A stretch of DNA of 64,000 nucleotides, taken from positions 18,792 to 82,791 of the forward strand of contig NZ_JBCDMW010000015.1 in assembly GCF_038433155.1 (NCBI RefSeq). The letters run 5' to 3'. Positions within the stretch are counted from its first letter, which is position 1, and each line of letters starts with the position of its first letter. The translations under genes were made by a program, and so were the position numbers. The notes under the pieces were generated by a model. It was given only the letters and a program-made list of their open reading frames with translations, was not told where the DNA came from and did no database searches. This stretch comes from Luteococcus sp038433155. Lineage in GTDB: Bacteria; Actinomycetota; Actinomycetes; Propionibacteriales; Propionibacteriaceae. Below, one piece after another: positions 7,694-14,634 of this stretch.

Positions 7694-8602
7694 TCAGGCA
7701 CCAACCACCCACGGGGTCCACACCAGGTCATTGACCAGGTCACCGGGAAGCAGCCGAGCCAACACCTCGGCTGCGTCCCGGCCCTTTTCCAGCCCTGCCG
7801 ACGCGCACAACTCGGCCAGCACCTCGGCCGGCCCCTGGCCCAGCTCTTGGCGGTCGGCCAGCGTGACGGCACCGTCGCGTTTGGCCAGCCGCTGGCCCTG
7901 AGCGTTGAGCGCCAGGGAGACGTGCACGTAGTCCGGCACCTCGAAGCCCAGACGGCCCGCCAGCCAGCCCTGCCGTGGGGAGGAGTCCAGCAGGTCGTCG
8001 GCGCGCACCACCTGGGTGATGCCCTGCAGACCGTCGTCCACCACCACGGCCAGGTTGTAGGCCGGGGTGCCGTCGGCGCGGAAGAGCACGAAGTCGTCCA
8101 CCGGGCCGCTCACCTCGCCGGCATGGGCGTCGTGGACGGTGAAGGCAGTACCCCCGGCGCGCACCCGGATTGCCGGCTGGCGGGTGAGCCGACGTTCCGC
8201 GCGCTGGGCCGACGACAGCCCGGCGCAGGTCCCGGGATAGGGCCGCCAGCTGGGCGCGCCCGGCCCGCCGTTGGGGGCCTGGGAGGCCTGGGCAATCTCG
8301 CGTCGGGTGCAGAAGCACTCATAGGTCTCCAGGCCCTCGGCGGCCCGACGGTAGAGCTCCAGCCGATCACCCTGCCGCACCACCTCGCCATCCCAGTCAA
8401 TGCCCAGCGCCGCCAGGTCGGCCAGTTGCTGCTCCGCGACGGCGGGTGCGGCGGCCACTCGCTGCTGGTCCAGGTCCTCGATTCGCAGCAGGAAGCGCCG
8501 GTGCTGGCTGCGCGCCCACAGCCAGGCCAGCAGCGCGGTGCGCAGGTTGCCCAGGTGCAGGCTGCTGGTGGGTGAGGGGGCAAACCGTCCCGCTCCGCTC
8601 AT
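7694..8602 (-). CDS. gluQ: glutamyl-Q tRNA(Asp) synthetase
   Basis: A truncated GluRS paralogue that attaches glutamate to queuosine in tRNA(Asp). The 302-residue product keeps only the catalytic domain: FAPSPTSSLHLGN (HIGH-type motif) at the N-terminus, the ECFCTRRE and YPGTCAG cysteines that bind zinc in this family, and QRLAKRDGA in place of KMSKS. The anticodon-binding domain of a full GltX is absent. An AAGGAGAG ribosome-binding site 4 nt before the ATG at 8602 fixes the start; longer readings upstream lack support. It is oriented against its neighbours and divides the pafA and pafBC parts of the locus. Confidence 0.9.
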   Translation of the reverse strand: MSGAGRFAPSPTSSLHLGNLRTALLAWLWARSQHRRFLLRIEDLDQQRVAAAPAVAEQQLADLAALGIDWDGEVVRQGDRLELYRRAAEGLETYECFCTRREIAQASQAPNGGPGAPSWRPYPGTCAGLSSAQRAERRLTRQPAIRVRAGGTAFTVHDAHAGEVSGPVDDFVLFRADGTPAYNLAVVVDDGLQGITQVVRADDLLDSSPRQGWLAGRLGFEVPDYVHVSLALNAQGQRLAKRDGAVTLADRQELGQGPAEVLAELCASAGLEKGRDAAEVLARLLPGDLVNDLVWTPWVVGA

Positions 8603-8667
8603 CGGCTCTCCTTCCGCTGGTAGCCTCGTTCCTGCCCCGAACGCACGTCCCCGGCAGAAGGTCAGGC

Positions 8668-9630
8668 ATGGCGCCACGCAAGAGCGAACGTATCGTGAAC
8701 CTCACGATCTGCCTGCTCTCCGCGCGTCGTTTTCTGCCCAAGGAGCAGATCCGGGAGATCGTCGAGGGCTACCACGAGCTGAGCGACGTCACCTTCGAGC
8801 GCACCTTCGAGCGGGACAAGGATGAGCTGCGGGCCATGGGCGTGCCGGTGGAGACCGGCCACAATGACAGCCTGTTCGACGACGAGCCGGGCTACCGGAT
8901 CCGCCGCGCCAATTTCGAGTTCCCGCCGGTGGAGTTCACCGCCGAGGAGGCCACCGCGCTGGGGGCCGCCGCTCGGGTGTGGCAGCAGGCCAGCGTCGCC
9001 GAGCAGACGGTGAATGCCCTGGCCAAGCTGCGCGCCGCCGGCGTCGAACCGGATACGGACCGGCTGGCGGCGCTCGAACCGAGCGTCACCGCGCAGGAGC
9101 CGGCCTTCGAGGCGATCTGGCAGGCCACTCTGCAGCGTCGACGGGTGCACTTCGGCTACCGCAACCGCGAGCCGGAGCGGGTACTGGAGCCGTGGAGCGT
9201 CACCTGGCGCAAGGGCCGCTGGTATGTGATGGGGCAGGACCTCACCCGCGGGGAGCCGCGGATGTTCAAGATGAGCCGGATCACCAGCCAGCCGGTGCTG
9301 GAGGAGGCGCGCGACGCCTATCAGGTGCCCGACGTGGACCTGGCGGAGCTGGCCCGACGGCTGGAGCCCAGCGGTCCCGCCTCCACCGCCCTGGTGGCGA
9401 TCCGTGAGGGACACGCCCCTGGGATGACCCGACGCTCGGAGCCGAGCCCGACCGCCGTCGCCCTGCCCGCCGGTTTCACGGTGTGGCGGGTGCCTTATGC
9501 CAACCGGGCCGATCTGGTGGCCGAGATCTGCGCCGCCGCCGACGATGCGCTGGTGGTGGAGCCGGTGGCGCTGCGCTACCAGGTGTTGGAGCAGTTGCGC
9601 GCCGTCGCCCGACGGGAGGGCGCCGCATGA
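8668..9630 (+). CDS. pafB: WYL-domain transcriptional activator PafB
   Basis: PafB forms a heterodimer with PafC that, in mycobacteria, activates the LexA-independent DNA-damage response. The 320-residue product has an N-terminal winged helix (RKSERIVNLTICLLSARRFLPKEQI; FERDKDELRAMGVPV) and a WYL domain (HFGYRNREPERVLEPWSVTW, RWYVMGQD) with a WCX extension. The start ATG follows an AGAAGG site. Its stop overlaps the pafC ATG (ATGA), as expected for co-translated subunits. PafBC-type promoters are visible in this same window upstream of recA and lhr. Confidence 0.94.
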   Translation: MAPRKSERIVNLTICLLSARRFLPKEQIREIVEGYHELSDVTFERTFERDKDELRAMGVPVETGHNDSLFDDEPGYRIRRANFEFPPVEFTAEEATALGAAARVWQQASVAEQTVNALAKLRAAGVEPDTDRLAALEPSVTAQEPAFEAIWQATLQRRRVHFGYRNREPERVLEPWSVTWRKGRWYVMGQDLTRGEPRMFKMSRITSQPVLEEARDAYQVPDVDLAELARRLEPSGPASTALVAIREGHAPGMTRRSEPSPTAVALPAGFTVWRVPYANRADLVAEICAAADDALVVEPVALRYQVLEQLRAVARREGAA

Positions 9631-10637
9631 GCACCTCCGCGGACCAGGTGGCGCGGCTGCTGGCGCTGGTGCCCTATCTGCAGGCGCACCAGGGGATTGC
9701 CGTGACCGAGGCCGCCAAGGCCTTCAAGATCACTCCGGCGCAGCTGATGAAGGACCTCAACGTGCTGTGGATGTGCGGCCTGCCGGGTGGGCTGCCGGGT
9801 GACCTGATCGAGATCGACATGGACGCCGCCGAGGAGCAGGGCACCATCCACCTGACCAATGCCGACTACCTGGCCCGGCCGATGCGTTTCACCCTGGACG
9901 AGGTGATGAGCTTGGTGGTGGCGCTGCGCGCCGTCGCCGAGGTGGCCAGTGGCGAGACGGCTCGCTCGGTGCACAGCGCGTTGTCGAAGCTGGAGGCGCT
10001 GACCACGTCGGGGGAGTCCGAGCGGGTGGCGATCCGGGTGGCCAGCGGCGACGAGACGGTCCGCAGCGTGCTGACCGCCGCCATCGACGAGGGCAAGCGG
10101 GTGCGGCTGGTCTACGACGGCCTGACCCGCGGGCACACGTCGACACCCGAGGTGGATCCGGTGCGGATCGACCTGCGCGACGGTGCCGCCTACCTGCAGG
10201 CTTGGAGTCTGGAGCGCGATGCTTGGCGCACCTACAAGCTGGACCGGATTGTCCGCGCCGAGCTGCTGGCGCTGCCGGCCGAGGCCCACGGGACGCCGCC
10301 GAAGCCGGTGGCGGGTTGGTTCGAGACGAATCAGGCCAGCGTGACGCTGGAGCTGCAGCCGTCGGCGGCCTGGATCACCGAGTATTACCCGACGCTGGAG
10401 GTGCACGGCTCCGGAAGCGACGGTGAACTTCTGGTGGCGACGCTTCCGGTGGCCGACCCCAACTGGTTGCGTTCGCTCTTGCTGCGGCTGGGGGGCGGCG
10501 CGCGGGTGCTGGAGCCCGCCGGTGCCGGCCGGGATGCGGCGCAGGCCGCGGTGGATGCGCTGGCGCTGAATGCGTCGGTCTTCGGCACCGACCCGCCCGA
10601 CGAGATCGCCTCCCAACGGGCCGCCGACAAGGGCTGA
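9627..10637 (+). CDS. pafC: WYL-domain transcriptional activator PafC
   Basis: Second subunit of the PafBC DNA-damage regulator, 336 residues. It has a divergent N-terminal winged helix (QVARLLALVPYLQAHQGIAVTEAAKAF), the conserved insert WMCGLPGGLPGDLIEIDMD, and a WYL core (VRLVYDGLTRG, VDPVRIDLRDGAAYLQAWS, RTYKLDRI). The ATG overlaps the pafB stop. The order pafB-pafC-tatA-tatC-helY matches that of mycobacteria, apart from the island inserted before helY. Confidence 0.94.
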   Translation: MSTSADQVARLLALVPYLQAHQGIAVTEAAKAFKITPAQLMKDLNVLWMCGLPGGLPGDLIEIDMDAAEEQGTIHLTNADYLARPMRFTLDEVMSLVVALRAVAEVASGETARSVHSALSKLEALTTSGESERVAIRVASGDETVRSVLTAAIDEGKRVRLVYDGLTRGHTSTPEVDPVRIDLRDGAAYLQAWSLERDAWRTYKLDRIVRAELLALPAEAHGTPPKPVAGWFETNQASVTLELQPSAAWITEYYPTLEVHGSGSDGELLVATLPVADPNWLRSLLLRLGGGARVLEPAGAGRDAAQAAVDALALNASVFGTDPPDEIASQRAADKG

Positions 10638-10876
10638 TGATGGTCTGGCTGCTGCTGTGGTGCGGGATTGGGCTGCTCTGGCTGGCGATGTTGCTGGGCT
10701 GCGGCTGGATGCTGTGGCGCAAGGCTCGGGCGCTGGTACGGGAGCTCGCCGAGCAGGGCCGCACCCTGGGTGAGTTGGTCAGCCTGCTGGGGGAGCTAGA
10801 GTTGCCTGCGGAACGCGACGCCGCGGCGAAACGCTCCACCCGGACTGATGCCGACGCGGGAACCTCCTGCGTCTGA
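10637..10876 (+). CDS. small single-TM membrane protein
   Basis: A 79-residue protein with one strong hydrophobic segment at about residues 3-26 followed by a basic WRKARALVREL helix and a hydrophilic, Ala/Asp-rich tail. The ATG overlaps the pafC stop and the gene ends 15 nt before tatA, so it belongs to the pafBC-tatAC transcript. I do not recognise the family. ATG 10640 is an equally good start. Its position between PafC and TatA is suggestive of a membrane role, nothing more. Confidence 0.62.
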   Translation: MMVWLLLWCGIGLLWLAMLLGCGWMLWRKARALVRELAEQGRTLGELVSLLGELELPAERDAAAKRSTRTDADAGTSCV

Positions 10877-10891
10877 TCCCTAGGAGACGAG

Positions 10892-11125
10892 ATGCCCAAC
10901 CTGGGCCCCACCGAGCTGCTGATCATCCTTGCCATTGCCATCCTGCTCTTCGGCGGCACCCGGCTGGCGGGCGTCGGCAAGGCCTCCGGCCGCGCCATCC
11001 GGGAGTTCAAGGAGGAGACCTCCTCCCTGAAGAAGGATGAGCAGGCCAAGCAGGTGGAGACGCACCGCGTCACCGAGACGGCCGACGGCACCATCGTCGA
11101 GACCGAGAAGAAGTACGAAGCCTGA
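10892..11125 (+). CDS. tatA: Sec-independent translocase subunit TatA
   Basis: Pore-forming subunit of the twin-arginine translocase. The 77-residue protein has the standard layout: an N-out TM helix (PTELLIILAIAILLFG, residues 6-21), an FGGTRL hinge, an amphipathic helix (GVGKASGRAIREFKEE) and a charged tail. TAGGAGACGAG before the ATG is a good ribosome-binding site. It lies 2 nt upstream of tatC. Confidence 0.96.
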   Translation: MPNLGPTELLIILAIAILLFGGTRLAGVGKASGRAIREFKEETSSLKKDEQAKQVETHRVTETADGTIVETEKKYEA

Positions 11126-11127
11126 TC

Positions 11128-11976
11128 GTGGCCAGCTCCACTGGCGCCACCGTCCGGCGTAGGCGGCGCCCCGACCTGTCCTGGATGAAACCACCGCGCC
11201 CCGACGACGAGGGCGCGATGGCGCTGGTGGACCACCTCAAGGAACTGCGCTACCGGGTGATCGTCTCGGTGATCGCCGTCGTGGTGGCCATGGTCCTCTG
11301 CCTGATCTGGAACGAATTCCTGTACCGCCTGGTCTTCCGCCCCTACATGCAGTCGATCGAGATCTACAAGCAGGCCCATCCGGGAGCCGACGTGAGTCTG
11401 GTGGCCAGCGGCCTGTCGACCCCATTCATGTTCACGCTGAAGACCGGTCTCTATGCCGGCCTGGTGACCAGCTGCCCGATCTGGCTCTACCAACTGTGGG
11501 CCTTCATCGCGCCCGGCCTGCTGGCCAAGGAGAAGAAGTACTCGCTGGCCTTCCTGGGCACCGGCATCCCACTGTTCCTGTCCGGCGTCCTGCTGGGCTA
11601 CTGGATCAGCCCCAAGGGTTTCGTGATGCTGCTGGGCTTCACCCCCGACGGCGTCACCAACCTGCAGGACATCAACGACTTCCTGCACTTCCTGTCCGTG
11701 ATGCTGCTGGTCTTCGGCGGTGCCTTCCTGCTGCCGGTGATCCTGGTGGCGCTCAACCTGGTCGGGGTGCTCAGCGCGGCCACCCTGGCAAAGTACCGGG
11801 CACTGGGCATCTTCGCCTGCTTCGTCTTCGGCGCCGTCGCCACCCCCTCGCAGGACCCGTTCAGCATGTGCGCCCTGGCCGTCCCGATGGCCGTGATGTA
11901 CCTGGTCAGCGAGGTCATCTGCCGGGTCAATGACAAGCGCCGCGCCGCCCGCGCTGACCTGGTCCTGGCCGACTGA
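11128..11976 (+). CDS. tatC: Sec-independent translocase subunit TatC
   Basis: Substrate-receptor subunit of the Tat system, 282 residues with six predicted TM helices. The conserved MALVDHLKELRYRVI motif lies near residue 31, the ICE-like FALNPG region is represented by the periplasmic loop after LYQLWAFIAPGLLAKEKKY, and a final TM pair ends at DLVLAD. A 30-residue basic N-terminal extension (RRRRRPDLSW) is common in this phylum. The start is GTG 2 nt after tatA, so the two are co-translated. Confidence 0.96.
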   Translation: MASSTGATVRRRRRPDLSWMKPPRPDDEGAMALVDHLKELRYRVIVSVIAVVVAMVLCLIWNEFLYRLVFRPYMQSIEIYKQAHPGADVSLVASGLSTPFMFTLKTGLYAGLVTSCPIWLYQLWAFIAPGLLAKEKKYSLAFLGTGIPLFLSGVLLGYWISPKGFVMLLGFTPDGVTNLQDINDFLHFLSVMLLVFGGAFLLPVILVALNLVGVLSAATLAKYRALGIFACFVFGAVATPSQDPFSMCALAVPMAVMYLVSEVICRVNDKRRAARADLVLAD

Positions 11977-11997
11977 ATCACCCGAGCCGAGCGAACC

Positions 11998-12981
11998 ATG
12001 CCCACCGGCCCCGTCATCCACCTGGTCGTCAATCCCAGCGCGGGGCGCGGTCGGGCCCGTCGACTGCTGCCCAGAGTGCACAACACACTCGCGGACGCCG
12101 TTCCCGACGGGCGGGTGGTGGTGCACCTGACCACCAGCTACGAAGACGCCCGGCGCCAAGCGCTGGAATCCGCCCGCTCGGCCCGCCCGGGCCGTTCCGG
12201 GAACGAGCGCGACAGCCTGGTGGTGATGGGTGGCGACGGGATGGCGCACCTGGGGCTCAACGCCTGCGCCGAGGCCCGAGCCGATGCGCTTGATGTCCCG
12301 CTGGGGATCATCCCGGCCGGCACCGGCAATGACTTCTGCCGCGGGATCGGGCTGCCCGCCGACATCCGCGAGGCCACTGTGGCCGTCGCTGGGCGGCGCA
12401 CCCGTCGGATCGACCTCACCGAGGTGACCGGCCCGCTCACCGGCGGCGACGAGCACCGCTACGTCGGCTCGGTGGTCTCCACCGGCTACGACGCCCGGGT
12501 GAACCTGGCCACCAACGACTTCCGCTACCCGATCGGGCCGCTGGGGGCGCTGGCCTATGGCGCGCTGGCGCTGGGCGAACTGGCCCGCTTCCGGCCGCTG
12601 GACTACCGGATCGAGATCGATGGCCAGCGACGCGAATTGAGCTCCGTGCTGGTAGCCGTCGCCAATGCTGGTCACTTCGGCGGTGGGATGCACATCGTGC
12701 CCGACGCCGACGTCACCGACGGCCTGCTGGACGTGCTGATCGTCGGCGACCTGAAGCGCCGCCAGGTGCTCGCCCTGCTGCCCAAGCTCTACACCGGCGG
12801 GCACGTCGGCCACCCGGCGGTGGAATTCGTCCAGGCCCGGCAGGTGCGAATCGACGGCCAGATCGTCAACCGCGACGGCAGTCGCGCTCCGATGTTCGCC
12901 ATGGCCGACGGCGAGCGCCTCGGCGGCGTCCCGCTCACCGCCACCTGCCGCCCCGGCCTGATCGACGTCTTCACCGCCTGA
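11998..12981 (+). CDS. diacylglycerol kinase catalytic-domain (lipid kinase) protein
   Basis: Lipid kinase of the DagK/YegS family, probably phosphorylating diacylglycerol or a related lipid. The 327-residue product has VVNPSAGRGRARRLLP at the N-terminus, the GGDGM nucleotide-binding motif (MGGDGMAHLGLNAC), the IIPAGTGNDFCRG motif and the C-terminal FGGGMHIVPDADVTDGLLD domain. It follows tatC by 21 nt on the same strand. Substrate cannot be decided from the sequence. Downstream are the repeats that begin the DoxX/TetR island. Confidence 0.9.
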   Translation: MPTGPVIHLVVNPSAGRGRARRLLPRVHNTLADAVPDGRVVVHLTTSYEDARRQALESARSARPGRSGNERDSLVVMGGDGMAHLGLNACAEARADALDVPLGIIPAGTGNDFCRGIGLPADIREATVAVAGRRTRRIDLTEVTGPLTGGDEHRYVGSVVSTGYDARVNLATNDFRYPIGPLGALAYGALALGELARFRPLDYRIEIDGQRRELSSVLVAVANAGHFGGGMHIVPDADVTDGLLDVLIVGDLKRRQVLALLPKLYTGGHVGHPAVEFVQARQVRIDGQIVNRDGSRAPMFAMADGERLGGVPLTATCRPGLIDVFTA

Positions 12982-12999
12982 CGAGGGCCCCTTCCACGA

Positions 13000-13090
13000 C
13001 CTCTCGATGAGCTCGGGGACACCCTCGACAAGCTCGGGGGCCGTGGTTGCGAGAGCAGCTCTGCCACGATGGCCGAGCCTGTCGAGGCCC
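13000..13090. repeat. cluster of three short dispersed repeats forming a potential large hairpin
   Basis: Contains CTCGATGAGCTCGGGG (13000-13020), CCTCGACAAGCTCGGGG (13022-13042) and GGCCGAGCCTGTCGAGGCC (13071-13090). The second and third copies face each other, and with the flanking GTGG/CCAC bases form inverted arms of about 24 nt around a loop of about 17 nt. This is a REP/BIME-like arrangement. The same unit recurs at 14567-14586. Confidence 0.75.
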
Positions 13091-13172
13091 ACTTCGAGAC
13101 CACGCGATCAGTTCGCGGGCAGCGGTCTCGAGTTCGAGTGGGAACAAGGGCTGGCCTTCCTGTGGGGTGACC

Positions 13173-13264
13173 CTCGCACCACTGGGCACTTCGCGACACT
13201 TCGGGCCACTCCGTACGCTCACGGAACAGCCGACGTCCCGGACCTTCGTCGCGGAGTCGGCCGC
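13173..13264 (+). repeat. left arm of an imperfect inverted repeat flanking the DoxX/TetR pair
   Basis: The segment beginning CTCGCACC and containing CACTTCGCGACACTTCGG is repeated in inverted orientation at 14424-14520. Over the best 74 nt I count 7 mismatches (about 90% identity), mostly transitions. It contains no gene of its own. The rest of the 12982-13317 gap has the repeats above and a short tandem repeat, and no credible coding region. Confidence 0.8.
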
Positions 13265-13291
13265 TCGACTCTGCTGGCCGCAGGCAACTCT

Positions 13292-13329
13292 CTGACTCAG
13301 GAACACAGTTTTCTGACTCAGGCACACAG
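13292..13329 (+). repeat. 17-nt tandem repeat, period 21, at the DoxX gene end
   Basis: CTGACTCAGGAACACAG (13292-13308) recurs as CTGACTCAGGCACACAG (13313-13329), one mismatch. The second copy contains the stop codon and last codons of the DoxX-type gene, so the gene may have ended, or been re-ended, within a duplication. Confidence 0.7.
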
Positions 13330-13779
13330 GGCGACGTAGCTGGCTGCGCTGAGGAAGACGCCCTGCAGCGCGGTGCGCCTTCCCAGGGGAGTGGCGGGGG
13401 CCGTGGCCGACCGTCGTTCTCTGGCCGCGTGGACATTCGCTGGAAAGACCGCGAGGAGGAGGACAACCAGCGCCGAGGCTGCCACGTTTCGCACCAACCC
13501 GGATGGCACGAGCAGGGCGACGGCGCCGGCCAACTCCATCAGCCCGGTCACGGTGACCAGCAGCTGAGGATGAGGCAGGGCAGGCGGGACGATGGCGATC
13601 AATCCCTCCCGCTTTGCGGGCGCGAAGTGGGCCAGACCCGTCAGGGTGAACATCACTGCGAGACCGACGGCCACGGCTTCCACCCACGTTCCCACATAGT
13701 CGATCCCGGCCAGACCCGCCAAACGGGCGATCAGGGTTGCGCTGCACAAAGTTACGAAGGGGGCCATGCTCTCTCCCAT
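13318..13779 (-). CDS. DoxX-family membrane protein
   Basis: Four-TM membrane protein of the DoxX/DUF4870-like group, 153 residues. Hydrophobic segments are at about residues 28-48, 62-72 (with FAPAKREG between), 74-95 (LLVTVTGLMELAGAVALLVP) and 100-117. The FTLTGLAHF and MELAGAVALL motifs are typical of DoxX-like proteins, some of which are linked to redox or thiol stress. It is transcribed divergently from a TetR gene with a palindromic operator between them, so it is very likely that regulator's target. ATG 13767 is an alternative start. Substrate or partner is unknown. Confidence 0.78.
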   Translation of the reverse strand: MGESMAPFVTLCSATLIARLAGLAGIDYVGTWVEAVAVGLAVMFTLTGLAHFAPAKREGLIAIVPPALPHPQLLVTVTGLMELAGAVALLVPSGLVRNVAASALVVLLLAVFPANVHAARERRSATAPATPLGRRTALQGVFLSAASYVALCA

Positions 13780-13785
13780 CTAGAC

Positions 13786-13831
13786 ACTGGAAAGATTAGG
13801 CTGTTCGCCGTGATCTTTCCAGTGGAAAGAT
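13786..13831. promoter_or_regulatory. TetR operator region between doxX-like and tetR genes
   Basis: Perfect 19-nt palindrome ATCTTTCCAGTGGAAAGAT at 13813-13831, plus a third half-site ACTGGAAAGATT at 13786-13797 that pairs with the palindrome's left half. The palindrome lies between the probable -35 and the TAGGCT -10 (13838-13843) of tetR, and the half-site lies near the divergent gene's start. Arrangement suggests autorepression and control of the divergent gene. Confidence 0.85.
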
Positions 13832-13849
13832 TCACGTTAGGCTTGCAGG

Positions 13850-14401
13850 ATGAGCCAGGGCTATCACCATGGAGACCTCCGTCGGGCGTTGCTGGACGAG
13901 GCGGTTCGACTGATTGACGACCGCGGTCCGACGGGCGTCACGATGCGTGAACTTGCCCGGAGAACCGGAGTCACCCACGCCGCGCCCATGCATCACTTCG
14001 GTGACCGCCGTGGACTCCTGACAGCGATGGCCGTTGAGGGGCTGGAACTGCTCACAGCGGCCATGCGGACCGCCAGACACGCGGGCTTCGATGAGGTGGC
14101 CGTTGCCTATGTGCGGTTCGCCCGGGCACATCCCGGTCATTATGCCGTGATGCATCGCCCAGAACTCCTGGACGCCAATGCGCCAGACCTGGTGGAGGCT
14201 CGTGCTGCCGCGGCCCGGGAGCTGGCTGGTGGGGTTCGCACCATTCCGGAAGAACGACGTCGCCATGTCAGTTCCGAAGAGGCGGCTCAGATCGCCTGGG
14301 CCATGGTGCACGGCCTCGCGTCACTTCTGGGGGAGGGAACGCTCCCCGAGGAGTCTGCGGAGACGGTCACCCGGCGAGCAGCACACCAACTCTTCGGCTG
14401 A
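13850..14401 (+). CDS. TetR-family transcriptional regulator
   Basis: A 183-residue regulator. The N-terminal helix-turn-helix is clear: RRALLDEAVRLIDDRGPTG, VTMRELARRTGVTHAAPMHHFGDRRGLLTAM (about residues 12-60). The ligand-binding domain resembles the TetR_C_33 type (FDEVAVAYVRFARAHPGHYAVMHRPEL). The ATG is 6 nt after a TAGGCT hexamer, so the mRNA is probably leaderless. It divergently faces the DoxX-type gene across a strong palindrome. The pair sits inside inverted repeats between two halves of a normally continuous tatC-helY locus, so recent insertion is likely. Confidence 0.9.
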   Translation: MSQGYHHGDLRRALLDEAVRLIDDRGPTGVTMRELARRTGVTHAAPMHHFGDRRGLLTAMAVEGLELLTAAMRTARHAGFDEVAVAYVRFARAHPGHYAVMHRPELLDANAPDLVEARAAAARELAGGVRTIPEERRRHVSSEEAAQIAWAMVHGLASLLGEGTLPEESAETVTRRAAHQLFG

Positions 14402-14423
14402 AAGACGGAGGGCTCAGCAATTT

Positions 14424-14520
14424 CGCGGCCGTGGGACTTCGCGCCAAAGGTCCGGGCCGACGGCCGTTCCGTGAGCGTGCGGAGTGGCCCGAAGCGTCGC
14501 GAAGTGTCCAGCGGTGCGAG
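14424..14520 (-). repeat. right arm of the imperfect inverted repeat flanking the DoxX/TetR pair
   Basis: Reverse complement of 13173-13264, with CACTTCGCGACGCTTCGG and GCACGCTCACGGAAC in the shared core. It starts just after the tetR stop. Together with the left arm it brackets about 1.15 kb. Confidence 0.8.
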
Positions 14521-14566
14521 AGGGTATTCCCCGGGGAGCGATGGCCCAGCCGCCGTAACCACGATG

Positions 14567-14586
14567 GCCGAGCTTGTCGAGGCCCC
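14567..14586 (+). repeat. dispersed GGCCGAGCTTGTCGAGGCC repeat
   Basis: Copy of the short dispersed repeat, in a longer match (CCACGATGGCCGAGC plus TGTCGAGGCC) to 13064-13090 in direct orientation. It lies between the inverted-repeat arm and the helY promoter. Confidence 0.75.
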
Positions 14587-14634
14587 TGAACCTGGTGAGC
14601 ACAGAAATGTCAGATCCACCGGATACCCTCGTCG

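Noticed and set aside
7694..8602. Full glutamyl-tRNA synthetase gltX
   Set aside because: Only 302 residues, lacks the anticodon-binding domain, and carries the Cys motif of GluQ-RS.
8446..8667. Upstream extension of PafB
   Set aside because: It runs antisense through the start of gluQ and adds low-complexity residues not found in PafB; ATG 8668 fits the family.
10375..13092. Very long antisense open frames (here 905 codons; also at 2711-4564, 50776-53223, 20782-22305, 60659-62671)
   Set aside because: They mirror well-supported genes on the other strand, have low-complexity Arg/Gly/His/Gln-rich translations typical of high-G+C shadow frames, and lack ribosome-binding sites.
14560..14600. 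A further PafBC promoter formed by TTGTCGAGG of the dispersed repeat
   Set aside because: The repeat resembles the -35 element, but no TANNNT lies 8 nt downstream; resemblance looks accidental.
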